NCBI GenBank assembly: GCA_964429655.1
Contig: CAYSCZ010000012.1
Coordinates: 1 to 62,623, forward strand
Source of the DNA: CAYSCZ01 sp964429655
Lineage (GTDB): Bacteria; Bacteroidota; Bacteroidia; Cytophagales; Cyclobacteriaceae
DNA: 62,623 nt
Direction: 5' to 3'
Below, piece by piece: positions 27,475 through 37,174 of the stretch. The notes beneath the pieces were generated by a model that was given only the letters and a program-made list of their open reading frames with translations, did no database searches and had not been told where the DNA came from. Position numbers and translations under genes: made by a program. Position 1 is the stretch's first letter; each line of letters begins with the position of its first letter.

Positions 27475-28642
27475 CGATCACAATTCCTTTATTATCCAAA
27501 TCTCTGGTAGCAAAAATATAAATATCACCTCCCTCTTTTATTCCGGTGATCTTCCTTATGGACTGAACAGTATGAGGGTGATTTCTGACCGAGATATTTG
27601 CCCGGTAAATTTTTTCTTTTTTTAACTGATTGAATGACAATAGCTTCTCTATTTCGAACTTTCTTCCAGGGAAAGAATCAACATGGTCATGTGAAGTATA
27701 TAAATGGCTGTTTGAACTGAGCTTTGGTATTTTATAAAAATGAGCAACTTCATTGAAACATTGGGCTTTCATTATTGAAGCATTTGGTTCATATAAATAC
27801 TTCAATGGAATACTAAATGCAGAAGATTGTTGCTGATTCAGTCCATTAAAAGTATAAGTGTAAACCTCTTTTTGTTTCGATAACAGGTTTACACACTTAG
27901 TCTGTATATTATGATTTTTGGAATTAAAATTTAATAAAAATAGGAGTTCCTTGCATTCGTTGTGAACGGATATAATCCAAATTTTTTCAACATATTCCAG
28001 ATTTTTAACAGCTTCAGAGGTATCAAGAACAGGTGAAGTTTTTAATATCACTTTACTTTGATTTTTTTTAAAAATTGGTATTATTTCAAAGATATTGGGG
28101 CTGTAATTCTCTGGCAGAATTGTTTTTTCTTTTGAATCAATTCTTCGGCCGGGATCCAGGTAAAAATAATCTGGTAAAGGAAAATTATAACTTTCCAAAT
28201 ATTGTTTTGCATCAACGTTAATAACTTCAATTTTACCGGAATTCAGCACTTTGAAATTATTTGATGCACAGGCTGCCGTTTTTTTATTGATTTCTACATA
28301 AATGACCTTATCGAAGGATTTGGAAAAGTAGTAGCTGTCTACGCCGAGTCCGCCTGTGAGATCAATAAGAAAGCTACCAGAGAATAAATTCATTTTAAAT
28401 TCAGCTACTTTTTCACTGGTGGATTGCTCGCAAGATATGGGAGATGGAAATATAATATTAGGATTACAGCTCCAAGCCGGCAGTTTGCCTTTGACCTTCT
28501 GATGACAAATAATTTGTTCCACCGCTTCTTCCAGTGGTATGCCCCTGAATTTTTCTTTTTTTAACAGTAGGTTGACCGGATCAGCATTTTTATAAGTTTC
28601 GATGAAAGTCCGGAGCGAATCCTTTAGAAGGTGGTCAATCAA
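27458..28642 (-). CDS. THUMP-like-domain class I methyltransferase
   Basis: Predicted RNA methyltransferase of the Bacteroidetes family built from an N-terminal helical part, a Rossmann SAM domain and a C-terminal THUMP-like domain. The SAM motif is LIDLTGGLGVDSYYFS, strand 2 ends in VIYVEIN, and the motif IV region reads FYLDPGRRID. The C-terminal 60 residues (ANISVRNHPHTVQSIRKITG) fit the THUMP-like part. The start is a TTG at 28642 that overlaps the asd stop as TTGA, so translation is probably coupled to asd. No target RNA can be named. Confidence 0.8.
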   Translation of the reverse strand: MIDHLLKDSLRTFIETYKNADPVNLLLKKEKFRGIPLEEAVEQIICHQKVKGKLPAWSCNPNIIFPSPISCEQSTSEKVAEFKMNLFSGSFLIDLTGGLGVDSYYFSKSFDKVIYVEINKKTAACASNNFKVLNSGKIEVINVDAKQYLESYNFPLPDYFYLDPGRRIDSKEKTILPENYSPNIFEIIPIFKKNQSKVILKTSPVLDTSEAVKNLEYVEKIWIISVHNECKELLFLLNFNSKNHNIQTKCVNLLSKQKEVYTYTFNGLNQQQSSAFSIPLKYLYEPNASIMKAQCFNEVAHFYKIPKLSSNSHLYTSHDHVDSFPGRKFEIEKLLSFNQLKKEKIYRANISVRNHPHTVQSIRKITGIKEGGDIYIFATRDLDNKGIVIVTRKV

Positions 28643-29631
28643 TATATCAAACTATGTTTCATCATATATTCAGCAATTTGTATGGCATTCGTCGCAGCTC
28701 CTTTTCTCAGATTATCAGAAACAATCCATAGGTTTAATGTATTTAGCTGCGTATCATCTCTTCTGATTCTACCTACAAATACATCATCTTTTTCATGAGC
28801 ATTTAACGGCATGGGATAAACAAGCTTTTCAGGATCATCTTCAACTACAACACCAGCGGTTTCATTTAGCATAGTAATCACATCTTGCAGATCATAGGCA
28901 TGCTCAAACTCGATATTAACTGCTTCAGAATGTCCACCAATAACCGGAATACGTACGCAGGTTGCCGTTACCTGCACGGAGTCGTCCCCAAGAATCTTCC
29001 TGGTTTCGTTTATCATCTTTAATTCCTCTTTTGTATGTCCGCCCTCTAAGAATACATCGACCTGAGGTATGACATTTAAATCTATTGGATAAGGATATAC
29101 TTTTTCGGCTTCTTGTCCAGCCCTTTCATTCATCATCTGTTCAACCGCATCTTTTCCGGTTCCGGTAACTGATTGATAGGTACTCACAACCACCCTTTTA
29201 ATTTTATATTTCTTGTGTAATGGGGCAAGTACCATCACCATTTGAATGGTTGAGCAATTAGGGTTGGCAATGATGCGATCATCAATTCTCAAAGTATCTG
29301 CATTTATTTCAGGCACAATTAATTTGTGTCTTGGGCTCATTCGCCAGGCTGATGAATTGTCAATCACTATGGTACCAACTTCCTCAAATTGAGGGGCCCA
29401 TTCAAGGGAAGTTTTTCCGCCTGCTGAAAAGATTGCCAGATCAGGTTTTAATGAAACTGCTTCATCTATTCCAATGACAGCATGCGCTTTTCCTTTGACA
29501 GTTATTTTTTTACCGATGGATTTTTCAGAGGCTACCGGAAATAAAGTATCGTATGGGAAATTTCTTTGTTCTATTAACTTTAATATTTCAGAACCTACTA
29601 ATCCCGTAGCACCAACTACTGCTAACTTCAT
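28639..29631 (-). CDS. asd: Aspartate-semialdehyde dehydrogenase
   Basis: Reduces aspartyl phosphate to the semialdehyde in lysine, diaminopimelate, threonine and methionine synthesis. The N-terminal NADP motif VGATGLVGSEIL, the catalytic Cys126 in ANPNCSTIQM and EGGHTKEELK are visible. The reading frame stays open a further 45 codons upstream, but the ATG at 29631 gives exactly the conserved N-terminus (MKLAVVGATG) and 330 aa, and a promoter lies just before it. It probably drives the downstream THUMP-like methyltransferase. Confidence 0.97.
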   Translation of the reverse strand: MKLAVVGATGLVGSEILKLIEQRNFPYDTLFPVASEKSIGKKITVKGKAHAVIGIDEAVSLKPDLAIFSAGGKTSLEWAPQFEEVGTIVIDNSSAWRMSPRHKLIVPEINADTLRIDDRIIANPNCSTIQMVMVLAPLHKKYKIKRVVVSTYQSVTGTGKDAVEQMMNERAGQEAEKVYPYPIDLNVIPQVDVFLEGGHTKEELKMINETRKILGDDSVQVTATCVRIPVIGGHSEAVNIEFEHAYDLQDVITMLNETAGVVVEDDPEKLVYPMPLNAHEKDDVFVGRIRRDDTQLNTLNLWIVSDNLRKGAATNAIQIAEYMMKHSLIY

Positions 29632-29651
29632 TACAAAAATATTTAGACTTG

Positions 29652-29681
29652 CAAAAGTAACGGTTAATTGATTTGTTGCAA
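29652..29681 (-). promoter_or_regulatory. Bacteroidetes-type promoter for asd
   Basis: On the minus strand TTG (29679-29681) and TACTTTTG (29652-29659) are separated by exactly 19 bases, matching TTG-N19-TAnnTTTG. The -7 element lies 20 bases before the asd ATG at 29631, which also supports that start over the longer open frame. Confidence 0.55.
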
Positions 29682-29737
29682 GGCCGTGCTTCGGTCTATG
29701 GCCAACATCAAAAATATTATTCGATAAATGTTTCCAG

Positions 29738-32002
29738 GTGATTAGATTAACGCTTGTTTTAGCCATTTTTATTTTATGTCAAAAATCAATTTGTCAAACG
29801 ATAGATGGTCGTTTGTATGATTCTGACTCCGGTAATCCGATTGAGGGGGCAACAATAATTGGTTTACCGGATAGTGTATTTGCCATATCAGATTCTGGGG
29901 GTAAGTTTTCAATTCAAACCAGTCAAAGTTATTTGATCAGGACATTGGGCTATAATAATTTAAGATTAATGTCGCTGGATTCAATAATCTATTTAACACC
30001 CACTATTATTAATTTAAAAGGCGTTGAGGTAACTACCCAATATATTCCCTCCACTATTTGGGAATATTCTGGTGCCATAAGCAAAATTGGAAGAAAGGAA
30101 ATAGGCCGGTATGATCCAACCATAATAACCCCAGCCTTGAATAGTGTACCAGGCATTTATATGCACTCCGGAGCTTTAAACACAAATAGGATCACCATTA
30201 GAGGTATTGGGGCCAGGACACCCTTCTCAACATCTAAGATTAGAGCGTATTTCGAAGATATTCCACTGACAACCGGAATAGGTGAAACAACACTGGAAGA
30301 TATTGATTTGGATATTATTCAAAATATTGAAGTGATCAAAGGGCCAACATCAAGCTTGTATGGCGTAGGATTAGGGGGCAGCATTCTTCTAAATGGAATA
30401 GATAATAGCACCAGCCAAAAAATAAAGAGTGCAACCACCTTTGGGTCATTCGGATTATTTAAGCAGCGCGTGAATGCTCAAATTTCCGGAAGCAATTCAA
30501 ATGTAAATGTCGGATACACGAGATTAACAAGTGATGGATATCGTGATAACAATGAATTTGATAGGGATGCCCTTTTTTTTCTGGGGACATTTGGTGAAAA
30601 AAGCGATAAATTGAACACCATCGTGTATTATGTAGATCAAAAAGCATTTATTCCAAGCGCGTTAAATTTTGAGGATTTTAACAACGAACCAACAAGCGCG
30701 GCTTTTTCATGGCAACAGGCACAAGGTTTTGAAGATTATGAAAAAATGTTGCTGGGGATATCCTGGGAACATGACTATCATAATTCCCTAAAGCAGTATA
30801 CCAGTGTATTTACATCATTTCGTAATGCATTTGAGCCAAGACCATTTAACATTTTAAAAGAAAATAGCGCTGCAGCAGGTTTAAGAAGCAGGCTTATCAT
30901 TGAAAATAGCATTTCAGGAATTAAAAATACCCTTATGCTGGGAGGTGAATATTTTGTCGATTGGTATAACTGGGGCACATTTGAAAACCTGCACGAGGAG
31001 TTTGCTGGAATGGGTAGTGTCCTGGGGGCCCCACTTTCCGATAATCGTGAAACCAGGGAATATTTTAATATCTTTTTTGAGGATAGAATAGAGCTTTCAA
31101 AAAAAACCAGGCTTAGCGTTGGATTAAACGTAAATTCCACACAATATGACCTTCAGGATTTTTTTACACCAGATAGTGTCAATCAGACCAGCGGTTTTGG
31201 TTTTGATGTGATCTGGTCACCAAGGATTGCTTTGAACCATGAAATAAATCCAAGCCTTGCCGTTTACGGAAATATATCACATGGATTTGCACCCCCCACA
31301 TTGGAGGAAACACTCACTCCGGAAGGGCTTATTAATATCAACATTCAACCCGAAACGGGTTACAATTATGAAATAGGCCTCAGAGGAATATATTTTAATA
31401 AGGTGTCCTTTGACCTTTCTATTTATCAGATGGATATAAAAGACCTTTTGGTTAGCAGAAGGACAGCGCAGGACCAATTCATTGGCATCAATGCAGGGAA
31501 GACAACACATAGAGGATTAGAGTTGGCTGTCGATTATGCAATCATTAATAACCGGTCGATCTCAATTAATTATAGAGGCGCTTTGTCACTAAATGGTTTT
31601 GAGTTTAAAGAATTTATAGATGGTGAGGATGACTTTTCAGGAAACCAACTGACAGGCGTTCCTTCATCACAATCGTACAATGAAATTAGCTTAAGCATAA
31701 ACAGCGGAGTATATTGTAATATCAACGCTCAGTATGTGGGTGAAATTCCGATTACAGATGCGAATAGCATTTTTTCTGACAGCTATTTTGTTATAAATAC
31801 AAAAGCGGGATTTAGAAAATCATTTTTGGGTAGGTTTACCTTTGATATTTCCGGAGGAATTAACAATGTTTTTGATGAGCGTTACGCCTCTATGCTTTTA
31901 ATTAATGCGGTTGGATTTGGAGGGTCTGCACCAAGATATTACTACCCTGGACTACCTCGAAACTATTATGGTTCAATTGAACTTGGTATTCAGCTAAACT
32001 GA
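29738..32002 (+). CDS. TonB-dependent outer-membrane receptor
   Basis: Active outer-membrane transporter energised by TonB. Signal peptide residues 1-20 end in SICQ. A carboxypeptidase-regulatory-like domain follows (about 21-95, GRLYDSDSGNPIEGATI), then the plug (about 110-225, with VPGIYMHSGALNTNRITIRG and IEVIKGPTSSLYGVG) and a 22-strand-type barrel to a C-terminus ending IELGIQLN. It lacks a SusD neighbour, so uptake of a siderophore, cobalamin or similar ligand is likelier than glycans. The only start giving the signal peptide is GTG at 29738. It is divergent from asd with a 106-base gap. Confidence 0.92.
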   Translation: MIRLTLVLAIFILCQKSICQTIDGRLYDSDSGNPIEGATIIGLPDSVFAISDSGGKFSIQTSQSYLIRTLGYNNLRLMSLDSIIYLTPTIINLKGVEVTTQYIPSTIWEYSGAISKIGRKEIGRYDPTIITPALNSVPGIYMHSGALNTNRITIRGIGARTPFSTSKIRAYFEDIPLTTGIGETTLEDIDLDIIQNIEVIKGPTSSLYGVGLGGSILLNGIDNSTSQKIKSATTFGSFGLFKQRVNAQISGSNSNVNVGYTRLTSDGYRDNNEFDRDALFFLGTFGEKSDKLNTIVYYVDQKAFIPSALNFEDFNNEPTSAAFSWQQAQGFEDYEKMLLGISWEHDYHNSLKQYTSVFTSFRNAFEPRPFNILKENSAAAGLRSRLIIENSISGIKNTLMLGGEYFVDWYNWGTFENLHEEFAGMGSVLGAPLSDNRETREYFNIFFEDRIELSKKTRLSVGLNVNSTQYDLQDFFTPDSVNQTSGFGFDVIWSPRIALNHEINPSLAVYGNISHGFAPPTLEETLTPEGLININIQPETGYNYEIGLRGIYFNKVSFDLSIYQMDIKDLLVSRRTAQDQFIGINAGKTTHRGLELAVDYAIINNRSISINYRGALSLNGFEFKEFIDGEDDFSGNQLTGVPSSQSYNEISLSINSGVYCNINAQYVGEIPITDANSIFSDSYFVINTKAGFRKSFLGRFTFDISGGINNVFDERYASMLLINAVGFGGSAPRYYYPGLPRNYYGSIELGIQLN

Positions 32003-32075
32003 TATAGCTTATTCACGTTTTATATTAACTATATCAATGATTAAATCTTAAATTGCTTAATTATAAATAAACAGA

Positions 32076-32456
32076 TTGAAATTGAATGCTACAGTATTAT
32101 ATGTGGATGATGAGGCGGTGAATCTTTTTATATTCAAATCTTATTTTGAATCAAAATATAATGTAATTACCGCCGAATCCGGGGAGGAGGGGTTAGAAAA
32201 ATTTGAAGAGTATGAAGATAACATTCAAGTGGTTTTTAGTGATATGCGTATGCCCGGTATGGATGGGGTCGAGTTTATTAATAAAGCAAAATCTGAGTTT
32301 CCCCAGGTAGAATACTTTTTGTTAACAGCTTTCCCTTCTGATGAAACCGTACATGATGCACTTGAAAAAGGCTTAATAAAGCATACATTTTCAAAACCAT
32401 TTGCTCCCAAGGAGATCGAAGCGGCTATATCAAAGAGTGTGGAAAATCATAACTAG
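32076..32456 (+). CDS. Single-domain response regulator
   Basis: A stand-alone receiver domain of 126 residues. The acidic pair (Asp11/Asp12), phosphoacceptor Asp56 in VFSDMRMPGMDG, Thr84 and Lys107 in FSKPF are all present. It lacks an output domain and so acts through protein contacts or as a phosphorelay step. TTG at 32076 (or the TTG two codons later) must be the start, as no in-frame ATG precedes the domain. It lies 98 bases before a histidine kinase on the same strand and is its likely partner. Confidence 0.9.
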   Translation: MKLNATVLYVDDEAVNLFIFKSYFESKYNVITAESGEEGLEKFEEYEDNIQVVFSDMRMPGMDGVEFINKAKSEFPQVEYFLLTAFPSDETVHDALEKGLIKHTFSKPFAPKEIEAAISKSVENHN

Positions 32457-32554
32457 GACGTATTTTAAATTAATCAATACATTTCTCAGTTTATCCTATT
32501 ATTTTCCATATAGAATTAATAGAATTAAATATTGATTTAATATAATCTATTGGA

Positions 32555-33853
32555 TTGAAAAATTCAGCTATCTTCTTTTTTGTAAAAGCTGTTTTATTGG
32601 GTGAGCGAAGGTTTTTTTTGATATTGATCATCTCGGCTTATGTTGTAACCCTTGCTTTTGGTTTTTTTTACTACCTAAATGGTATCACTCAGATCTTTAA
32701 TGTAGTTGCAATTGCTTTTACTTTTTTCCTGGTTTATGGTGTGGCATTCTTATTTGTTGCCCGATTGGTTTGGTTATTTAGGCTAACAATCCTAACCATC
32801 CATTCAGCGTTTTTTATTCAAGCTTTTTTCACAGGGGGTATTTTTTCGATGGCAGTAGCAGAATTTTTAATAACACCCATTCTAGCATTTTTTTATCGTT
32901 CGTTGCTGGATCGATATATTTTTATGGTTGTAAGCTTGATATCAATAATTTCAATGTGGATTTTATCATTCTATGATAAGACATCCAATCTGATCGTTAA
33001 TCCGGAAATACTATCAATAAATAATCTGATCATCATCTGTTTTGTGTTGGCTGTTTTGATGGTTTACACCATATTTTATAGAGATGCATTAGCGCAGAAG
33101 AATAAAAAACTGAGGGCGTCCATTAGGGAGATAAAAATGACCACCCAAAAGTTAATACAATCTGAAAAAATGGCCTCTTTAGGGTTGTTATCTGCGGGAG
33201 TAGCCCATGAAATAAATAATCCATTGAATTTTATCAAAGGCGGAGTTGAAGGTCTTGTTCATAAAATGAATAAAGAAAGTGATGATAATGAAGAAATTAT
33301 GCCATTTATTAATGCTATATCAGATGGTGTGGCTCGAGCCACTGCTATTGTAAATAGCTTGGGTCATTTTAGCAGGCAGTCAAAAAACATGGATGAGGAT
33401 TGTAACCTCCATACTATTCTAGAAAACTGCCTGGTCATTTTAGGTTATCGATTTAAAGATCAAATTGAAGTAATCAAGGACTATGAACCCCAGAACTTAA
33501 TCATCAAAGGGAATGAAGGTAAGTTGCATCAGGCTTACCTCAACATTATAAACAATGCTGTTCAGGCCATTAAAGATAAAGGGAGTTTAACCCTGCAAAC
33601 CAGAAAAGATAAAGATGATTTGGTTGTAAGAATTATTGATACCGGAGAGGGCATTAGTGAGGAAAATATATCTAAAATCAGTGACCCTTTTTTTACAACG
33701 AAACCTGTTGGGGAAGGTACAGGCCTGGGTTTGCCAATTTCATATAAGATCATACAGGAGCATAATGGAAAAATAAATGTCGATTCAAAAGTTGGAGAAG
33801 GGACTACCTTCGAAGTTAGATTTAATAGTAAAATAAACACCTTTAGTGTATAA
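32555..33853 (+). CDS. Membrane sensor histidine kinase
   Basis: Histidine kinase with a membrane sensor of about six helices (residues 20-175), a short coiled-coil linker and HisKA and HATPase_c domains. The phosphoacceptor is His218 in GVAHEINNPLNF, followed by NIINNAVQAI (N-box), DTGEGI (G1) and GTGLGLPISYKI (G2). No HAMP or PAS domain is present, so sensing is probably intramembrane. The start is a TTG at 32555. The response regulator just upstream is its likely partner. Confidence 0.92.
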   Translation: MKNSAIFFFVKAVLLGERRFFLILIISAYVVTLAFGFFYYLNGITQIFNVVAIAFTFFLVYGVAFLFVARLVWLFRLTILTIHSAFFIQAFFTGGIFSMAVAEFLITPILAFFYRSLLDRYIFMVVSLISIISMWILSFYDKTSNLIVNPEILSINNLIIICFVLAVLMVYTIFYRDALAQKNKKLRASIREIKMTTQKLIQSEKMASLGLLSAGVAHEINNPLNFIKGGVEGLVHKMNKESDDNEEIMPFINAISDGVARATAIVNSLGHFSRQSKNMDEDCNLHTILENCLVILGYRFKDQIEVIKDYEPQNLIIKGNEGKLHQAYLNIINNAVQAIKDKGSLTLQTRKDKDDLVVRIIDTGEGISEENISKISDPFFTTKPVGEGTGLGLPISYKIIQEHNGKINVDSKVGEGTTFEVRFNSKINTFSV

Positions 33854-33937
33854 ATAACATTTTGATTTAAATGTAAAACCTGAAAAGCTGAATAAACGAT
33901 GTGCATTTTTTACATTTACTGACAAACTATAAATATT

Positions 33938-35491
33938 ATGCCGCTGGAAAATCAAAACAAAACCATAAGCAGAACATTAAAAAATTTAGGTATAAACGAT
34001 ATTAACCAGGGCACCTCCACCGGAAAGGTATGGATTAGTTCAGAGGGGTCCGAAATATCCTCTTTTTCGCCTGTGGATGGTAAACTTATCGCAAAAATAA
34101 AAGGCACTTCAGATGGTAATTACCAAAGAGTGGTTAAGTCTGCTAAGCTGGCTTTCAAGGTGTGGAGGGCAACACCTGCTCCAAAAAGAGGAGATATAAT
34201 CAGACAAGTAGGTAATGGGCTTAGAGACAAGAAAGAGGACCTGGGGCGATTAGTATCCTATGAAATGGGAAAATCATTGCAGGAAGGCTGGGGTGAAGTA
34301 CAGGAAATGATTGATATATGTGACTTTGCTTTAGGGCTTTCCCGTCAACTTTACGGACTAACAATGCATAGTGAACGACCCGGCCACCGCATGTATGAGC
34401 AATATCATCCCTTAGGTATTGTAGGTATTATCTCAGCTTTTAATTTCCCTGTAGCGGTATGGTCATGGAACACTATGGTGGCTTTGGTTTGCGGGGATGT
34501 CTGTATATGGAAGCCATCAGAAAAAACACCGCTATGTGCAATAGCATGCCAGAAAATAATCAGTAATGTGCTATCAAAAAATAATGCCCCTGAAGGTGTT
34601 TCGAATTTAGTTATCGGGGACGCTGATATCGGGCAATTAATTACTAATGATAATAGTATTTCGTTGGTATCAGCTACTGGTTCCACGACTATGGGTAAAG
34701 CAGTCGGGGAAGCCGTTGGCAGACGGTTAGGACGATCGATTCTTGAATTAGGTGGAAACAATGCTATTATCATTTCAAAAGATGCTGACCTGGAAATGAC
34801 GCTACGAGCGGTTGTATTTGGTGCAGTTGGCACAGCTGGTCAGCGATGTACAACTACTAGAAGACTGATTATTCATCAGGATGTTTATGAAGGGGTAAAG
34901 CTAAAGTTGACAAACATTTACAAACAATTAAAAATAGGCGATCCTCTGGATCTGAATATCCATGTCGGGCCATTGATCGATAAAGAATCGGTGAATAACT
35001 ACTTAAATGCTTTAGAAAAGATCAAAGCTGAAGGTGGAAAAGCAATTGTGAAAGGAGGTTTGAAGGAAGGAGAAGGTTATGAATCCGGTTGCTACGTCAA
35101 ACCGGCGGTTTTTGAAGTAAAAGAGGACTCCTTAATGGCTAAGCAGGAAACATTTGCACCCATATTGTACTTAATAAAATATAAAAACCTTGAAGATGCC
35201 ATAGAGATACATAATAATGTCCCTCAAGGTCTTTCCTCAGCAATTATGACCAATAATATGAGAGAATCTGAGCTTTTTCTTTCTCATGCCGGTTCAGATT
35301 GTGGTATCGCTAATGTTAATATTGGCACATCGGGTGCTGAAATCGGTGGTGCCTTTGGTGGAGAAAAAGATACAGGGGGGGGAAGGGAATCAGGTTCAGA
35401 TGCTTGGAAAAACTACATGAGAAGACAAACAAATACTATTAATTACAGCAAATATTTGCCCCTGGCGCAGGGTATTAAATTTGATTTTTAA
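33938..35491 (+). CDS. ALDH7-family aldehyde dehydrogenase (aminoadipate semialdehyde type)
   Basis: NAD-dependent aldehyde dehydrogenase very close to ALDH7A1 (antiquitin, bacterial AmaB/Pcd), which oxidises alpha-aminoadipate semialdehyde in lysine breakdown. The catalytic set is intact: Asn169 in SAFNFPVAVW, Glu270 in ELGGNNA and Cys304 in GQRCTTTRR. The family-specific C-terminal block EIGGAFGGEKDTGGGRESGS and the ending NYSKYLPLAQGIKF are present. An uninterrupted run of eight G at 35375-35382 encodes part of that block. Neighbouring genes are not lysine catabolic, so the substrate is inferred from family only. Confidence 0.93.
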   Translation: MPLENQNKTISRTLKNLGINDINQGTSTGKVWISSEGSEISSFSPVDGKLIAKIKGTSDGNYQRVVKSAKLAFKVWRATPAPKRGDIIRQVGNGLRDKKEDLGRLVSYEMGKSLQEGWGEVQEMIDICDFALGLSRQLYGLTMHSERPGHRMYEQYHPLGIVGIISAFNFPVAVWSWNTMVALVCGDVCIWKPSEKTPLCAIACQKIISNVLSKNNAPEGVSNLVIGDADIGQLITNDNSISLVSATGSTTMGKAVGEAVGRRLGRSILELGGNNAIIISKDADLEMTLRAVVFGAVGTAGQRCTTTRRLIIHQDVYEGVKLKLTNIYKQLKIGDPLDLNIHVGPLIDKESVNNYLNALEKIKAEGGKAIVKGGLKEGEGYESGCYVKPAVFEVKEDSLMAKQETFAPILYLIKYKNLEDAIEIHNNVPQGLSSAIMTNNMRESELFLSHAGSDCGIANVNIGTSGAEIGGAFGGEKDTGGGRESGSDAWKNYMRRQTNTINYSKYLPLAQGIKFDF

Positions 35492-35648
35492 GGGACTTTT
35501 TTTAATAATTGGTTAGTATCTAATGATAACAGGGATATAAGTGGTCTTAATTGTTAAAAATGGTTAAGTTAAATATCGCTTAGTTCTTTTGCGCGTTGAA
35601 AACACAAATTAGCAATCACTAATATAATAATTCATTAAGTTTAAATCG

Positions 35649-37118
35649 ATGAGCAAAAAACAGTTTATATTCGGATTATTTATTTCTTCACTATTAAGTG
35701 CTTTTTTAGCAGTAGGTGTATACACAATGGTTCAACCTAAACCGCAGACGTCCATTGTTCTTCCTGCTGATCAAAAGGTAAGTTTTACAAAATACGTGCC
35801 CGACACGAATAATTTTGTGATTCCTGAGGGCTTAAATTTTATTTATGCTTCGCAGAAATCGACACCAGCCGTTGTTCATATTAAATCAATGTTCGGCTCT
35901 GATGACAGGCCATCATCTAAGCTTGAGGAATTATTCAGGGATTATCTTGGAGATGGTAGAAGACCAAACGAAAGAAGAGGGGGGGGTACAGGTTCCGGGG
36001 TAATACTTAGTAATGATGGCTATATTGTAACTAACAATCACGTAGTAGAAGGCGCATCAAATATACAGGTTGTACTTAATGATAACAGGGAGTTTGAAAC
36101 GGAAGTCATAGGAACTGATCCGACAACTGACCTTGCTTTATTGAAAATTGAAGCAATTAATCTATCGACACTGGAATTCGGAAACTCAGAGAACCTACAG
36201 ATAGGGGAATGGGTTCTGGCGGTAGGTAATCCTTTTGATTTCAGGTCAACGGTCACTGCTGGTATTGTAAGTGCTAAGGCACGAAACATTAATATTTTAC
36301 GGGACAGAAATAATTTGCAAATAGAATCTTTTATCCAAACTGACGCTGCTGTCAATCCAGGTAATAGTGGCGGGGCATTGGTAAACTTAAAAGGTGAATT
36401 AATCGGGATAAACACGGCAATTGCTACACCTACCGGAACATTCGCAGGATATTCGTTTGCAGTGCCTGTTTCTTTGGTACAAAAGGTTGTCTTCGATTTA
36501 AAGGAATTTGGAGTTGTACAAAGGGCAATATTGGGCATCCAAATAAGGGATAATAATTCAGAATTGGCTGAAGAAGAGGACTTGAATGTGGTAAAGGGTG
36601 TTTATATTGATGAGGTCAGATCAGGGAGTGCGGCGGAAGAAATAGGTCTGGAACGAGGTGATGTCATCGTAGGTATCGGTGATAAAACGGTATCAAATGT
36701 ATCTGAGTTGCAAGAACAGGTAGCATTAAATCGGCCCGGTGACCAGGTGAGAGTAATTTACATTCATGATGGAAAACGATTAGAGGCCAATGCCACGTTA
36801 AAAAATACCCTGGGTAATACAAATATTGTTAAAGTTAACAATACCATGTCTATGGATGGCGCATCATTTGCGGAGCTCAACCGCGATGAAAAAGAACAAT
36901 ATGCACTTGAAGGAGGTATTAAGATCACAAAAATCAAAACCGGAAAGTGGGAGGAAGCTGGAATAAAGGTAGGATTTATAATCACCCGAATAGATAAAAG
37001 ATCAATTAAAACTCTAGAGGATTTCACTGCTGCGGTTGACAAATCAGCCGGAGATGGTATGCTGATCGAAGGAATATATCCAAATGGTGACAAAGCTTAC
37101 TACGGATTGGGTTGGTAG
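35649..37118 (+). CDS. DegP/HtrA-family periplasmic serine protease
   Basis: Envelope quality-control protease and chaperone. An N-terminal signal or anchor helix (residues 5-28) precedes a trypsin-like domain with the catalytic triad His131 (TNNHVVEG), Asp161 (TDLALLKIE) and Ser240 (GNSGGALVN). Two PDZ domains follow at about 285-375 and 395-485. The 489 aa are typical of the Do/DegQ class. Eight consecutive G at 35979-35986 encode Gly111-Gly113 just before the protease core. The gene ends with a clear terminator. Confidence 0.96.
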   Translation: MSKKQFIFGLFISSLLSAFLAVGVYTMVQPKPQTSIVLPADQKVSFTKYVPDTNNFVIPEGLNFIYASQKSTPAVVHIKSMFGSDDRPSSKLEELFRDYLGDGRRPNERRGGGTGSGVILSNDGYIVTNNHVVEGASNIQVVLNDNREFETEVIGTDPTTDLALLKIEAINLSTLEFGNSENLQIGEWVLAVGNPFDFRSTVTAGIVSAKARNINILRDRNNLQIESFIQTDAAVNPGNSGGALVNLKGELIGINTAIATPTGTFAGYSFAVPVSLVQKVVFDLKEFGVVQRAILGIQIRDNNSELAEEEDLNVVKGVYIDEVRSGSAAEEIGLERGDVIVGIGDKTVSNVSELQEQVALNRPGDQVRVIYIHDGKRLEANATLKNTLGNTNIVKVNNTMSMDGASFAELNRDEKEQYALEGGIKITKIKTGKWEEAGIKVGFIITRIDKRSIKTLEDFTAAVDKSAGDGMLIEGIYPNGDKAYYGLGW

Positions 37119-37146
37119 TAGTAAATCCTACTGTGGTATAGTTAAG

Positions 37147-37174
37147 AAGAGGGATATATAAATACCCCTCTTTT
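37147..37174 (+). terminator. Terminator after the HtrA gene
   Basis: Arms AAGAGGGATAT (37147-37157) and 37162-37172 pair with one mismatch around a four-base loop, followed by TTTT. It lies 28 bases after the protease stop. Confidence 0.75.

Noticed and set aside
29632..29766. 45-residue N-terminal extension of aspartate-semialdehyde dehydrogenase
   Set aside because: The family begins at MKLAVVGATG, and a matching promoter lies within the extension, so the ATG at 29631 is the start.
32000..32036. Inverted repeat TGATATAG...CTATATCA after the TonB receptor as a terminator
   Set aside because: The 8-bp arms are AT-rich with a 21-base loop and no T-run follows; stability would be poor.
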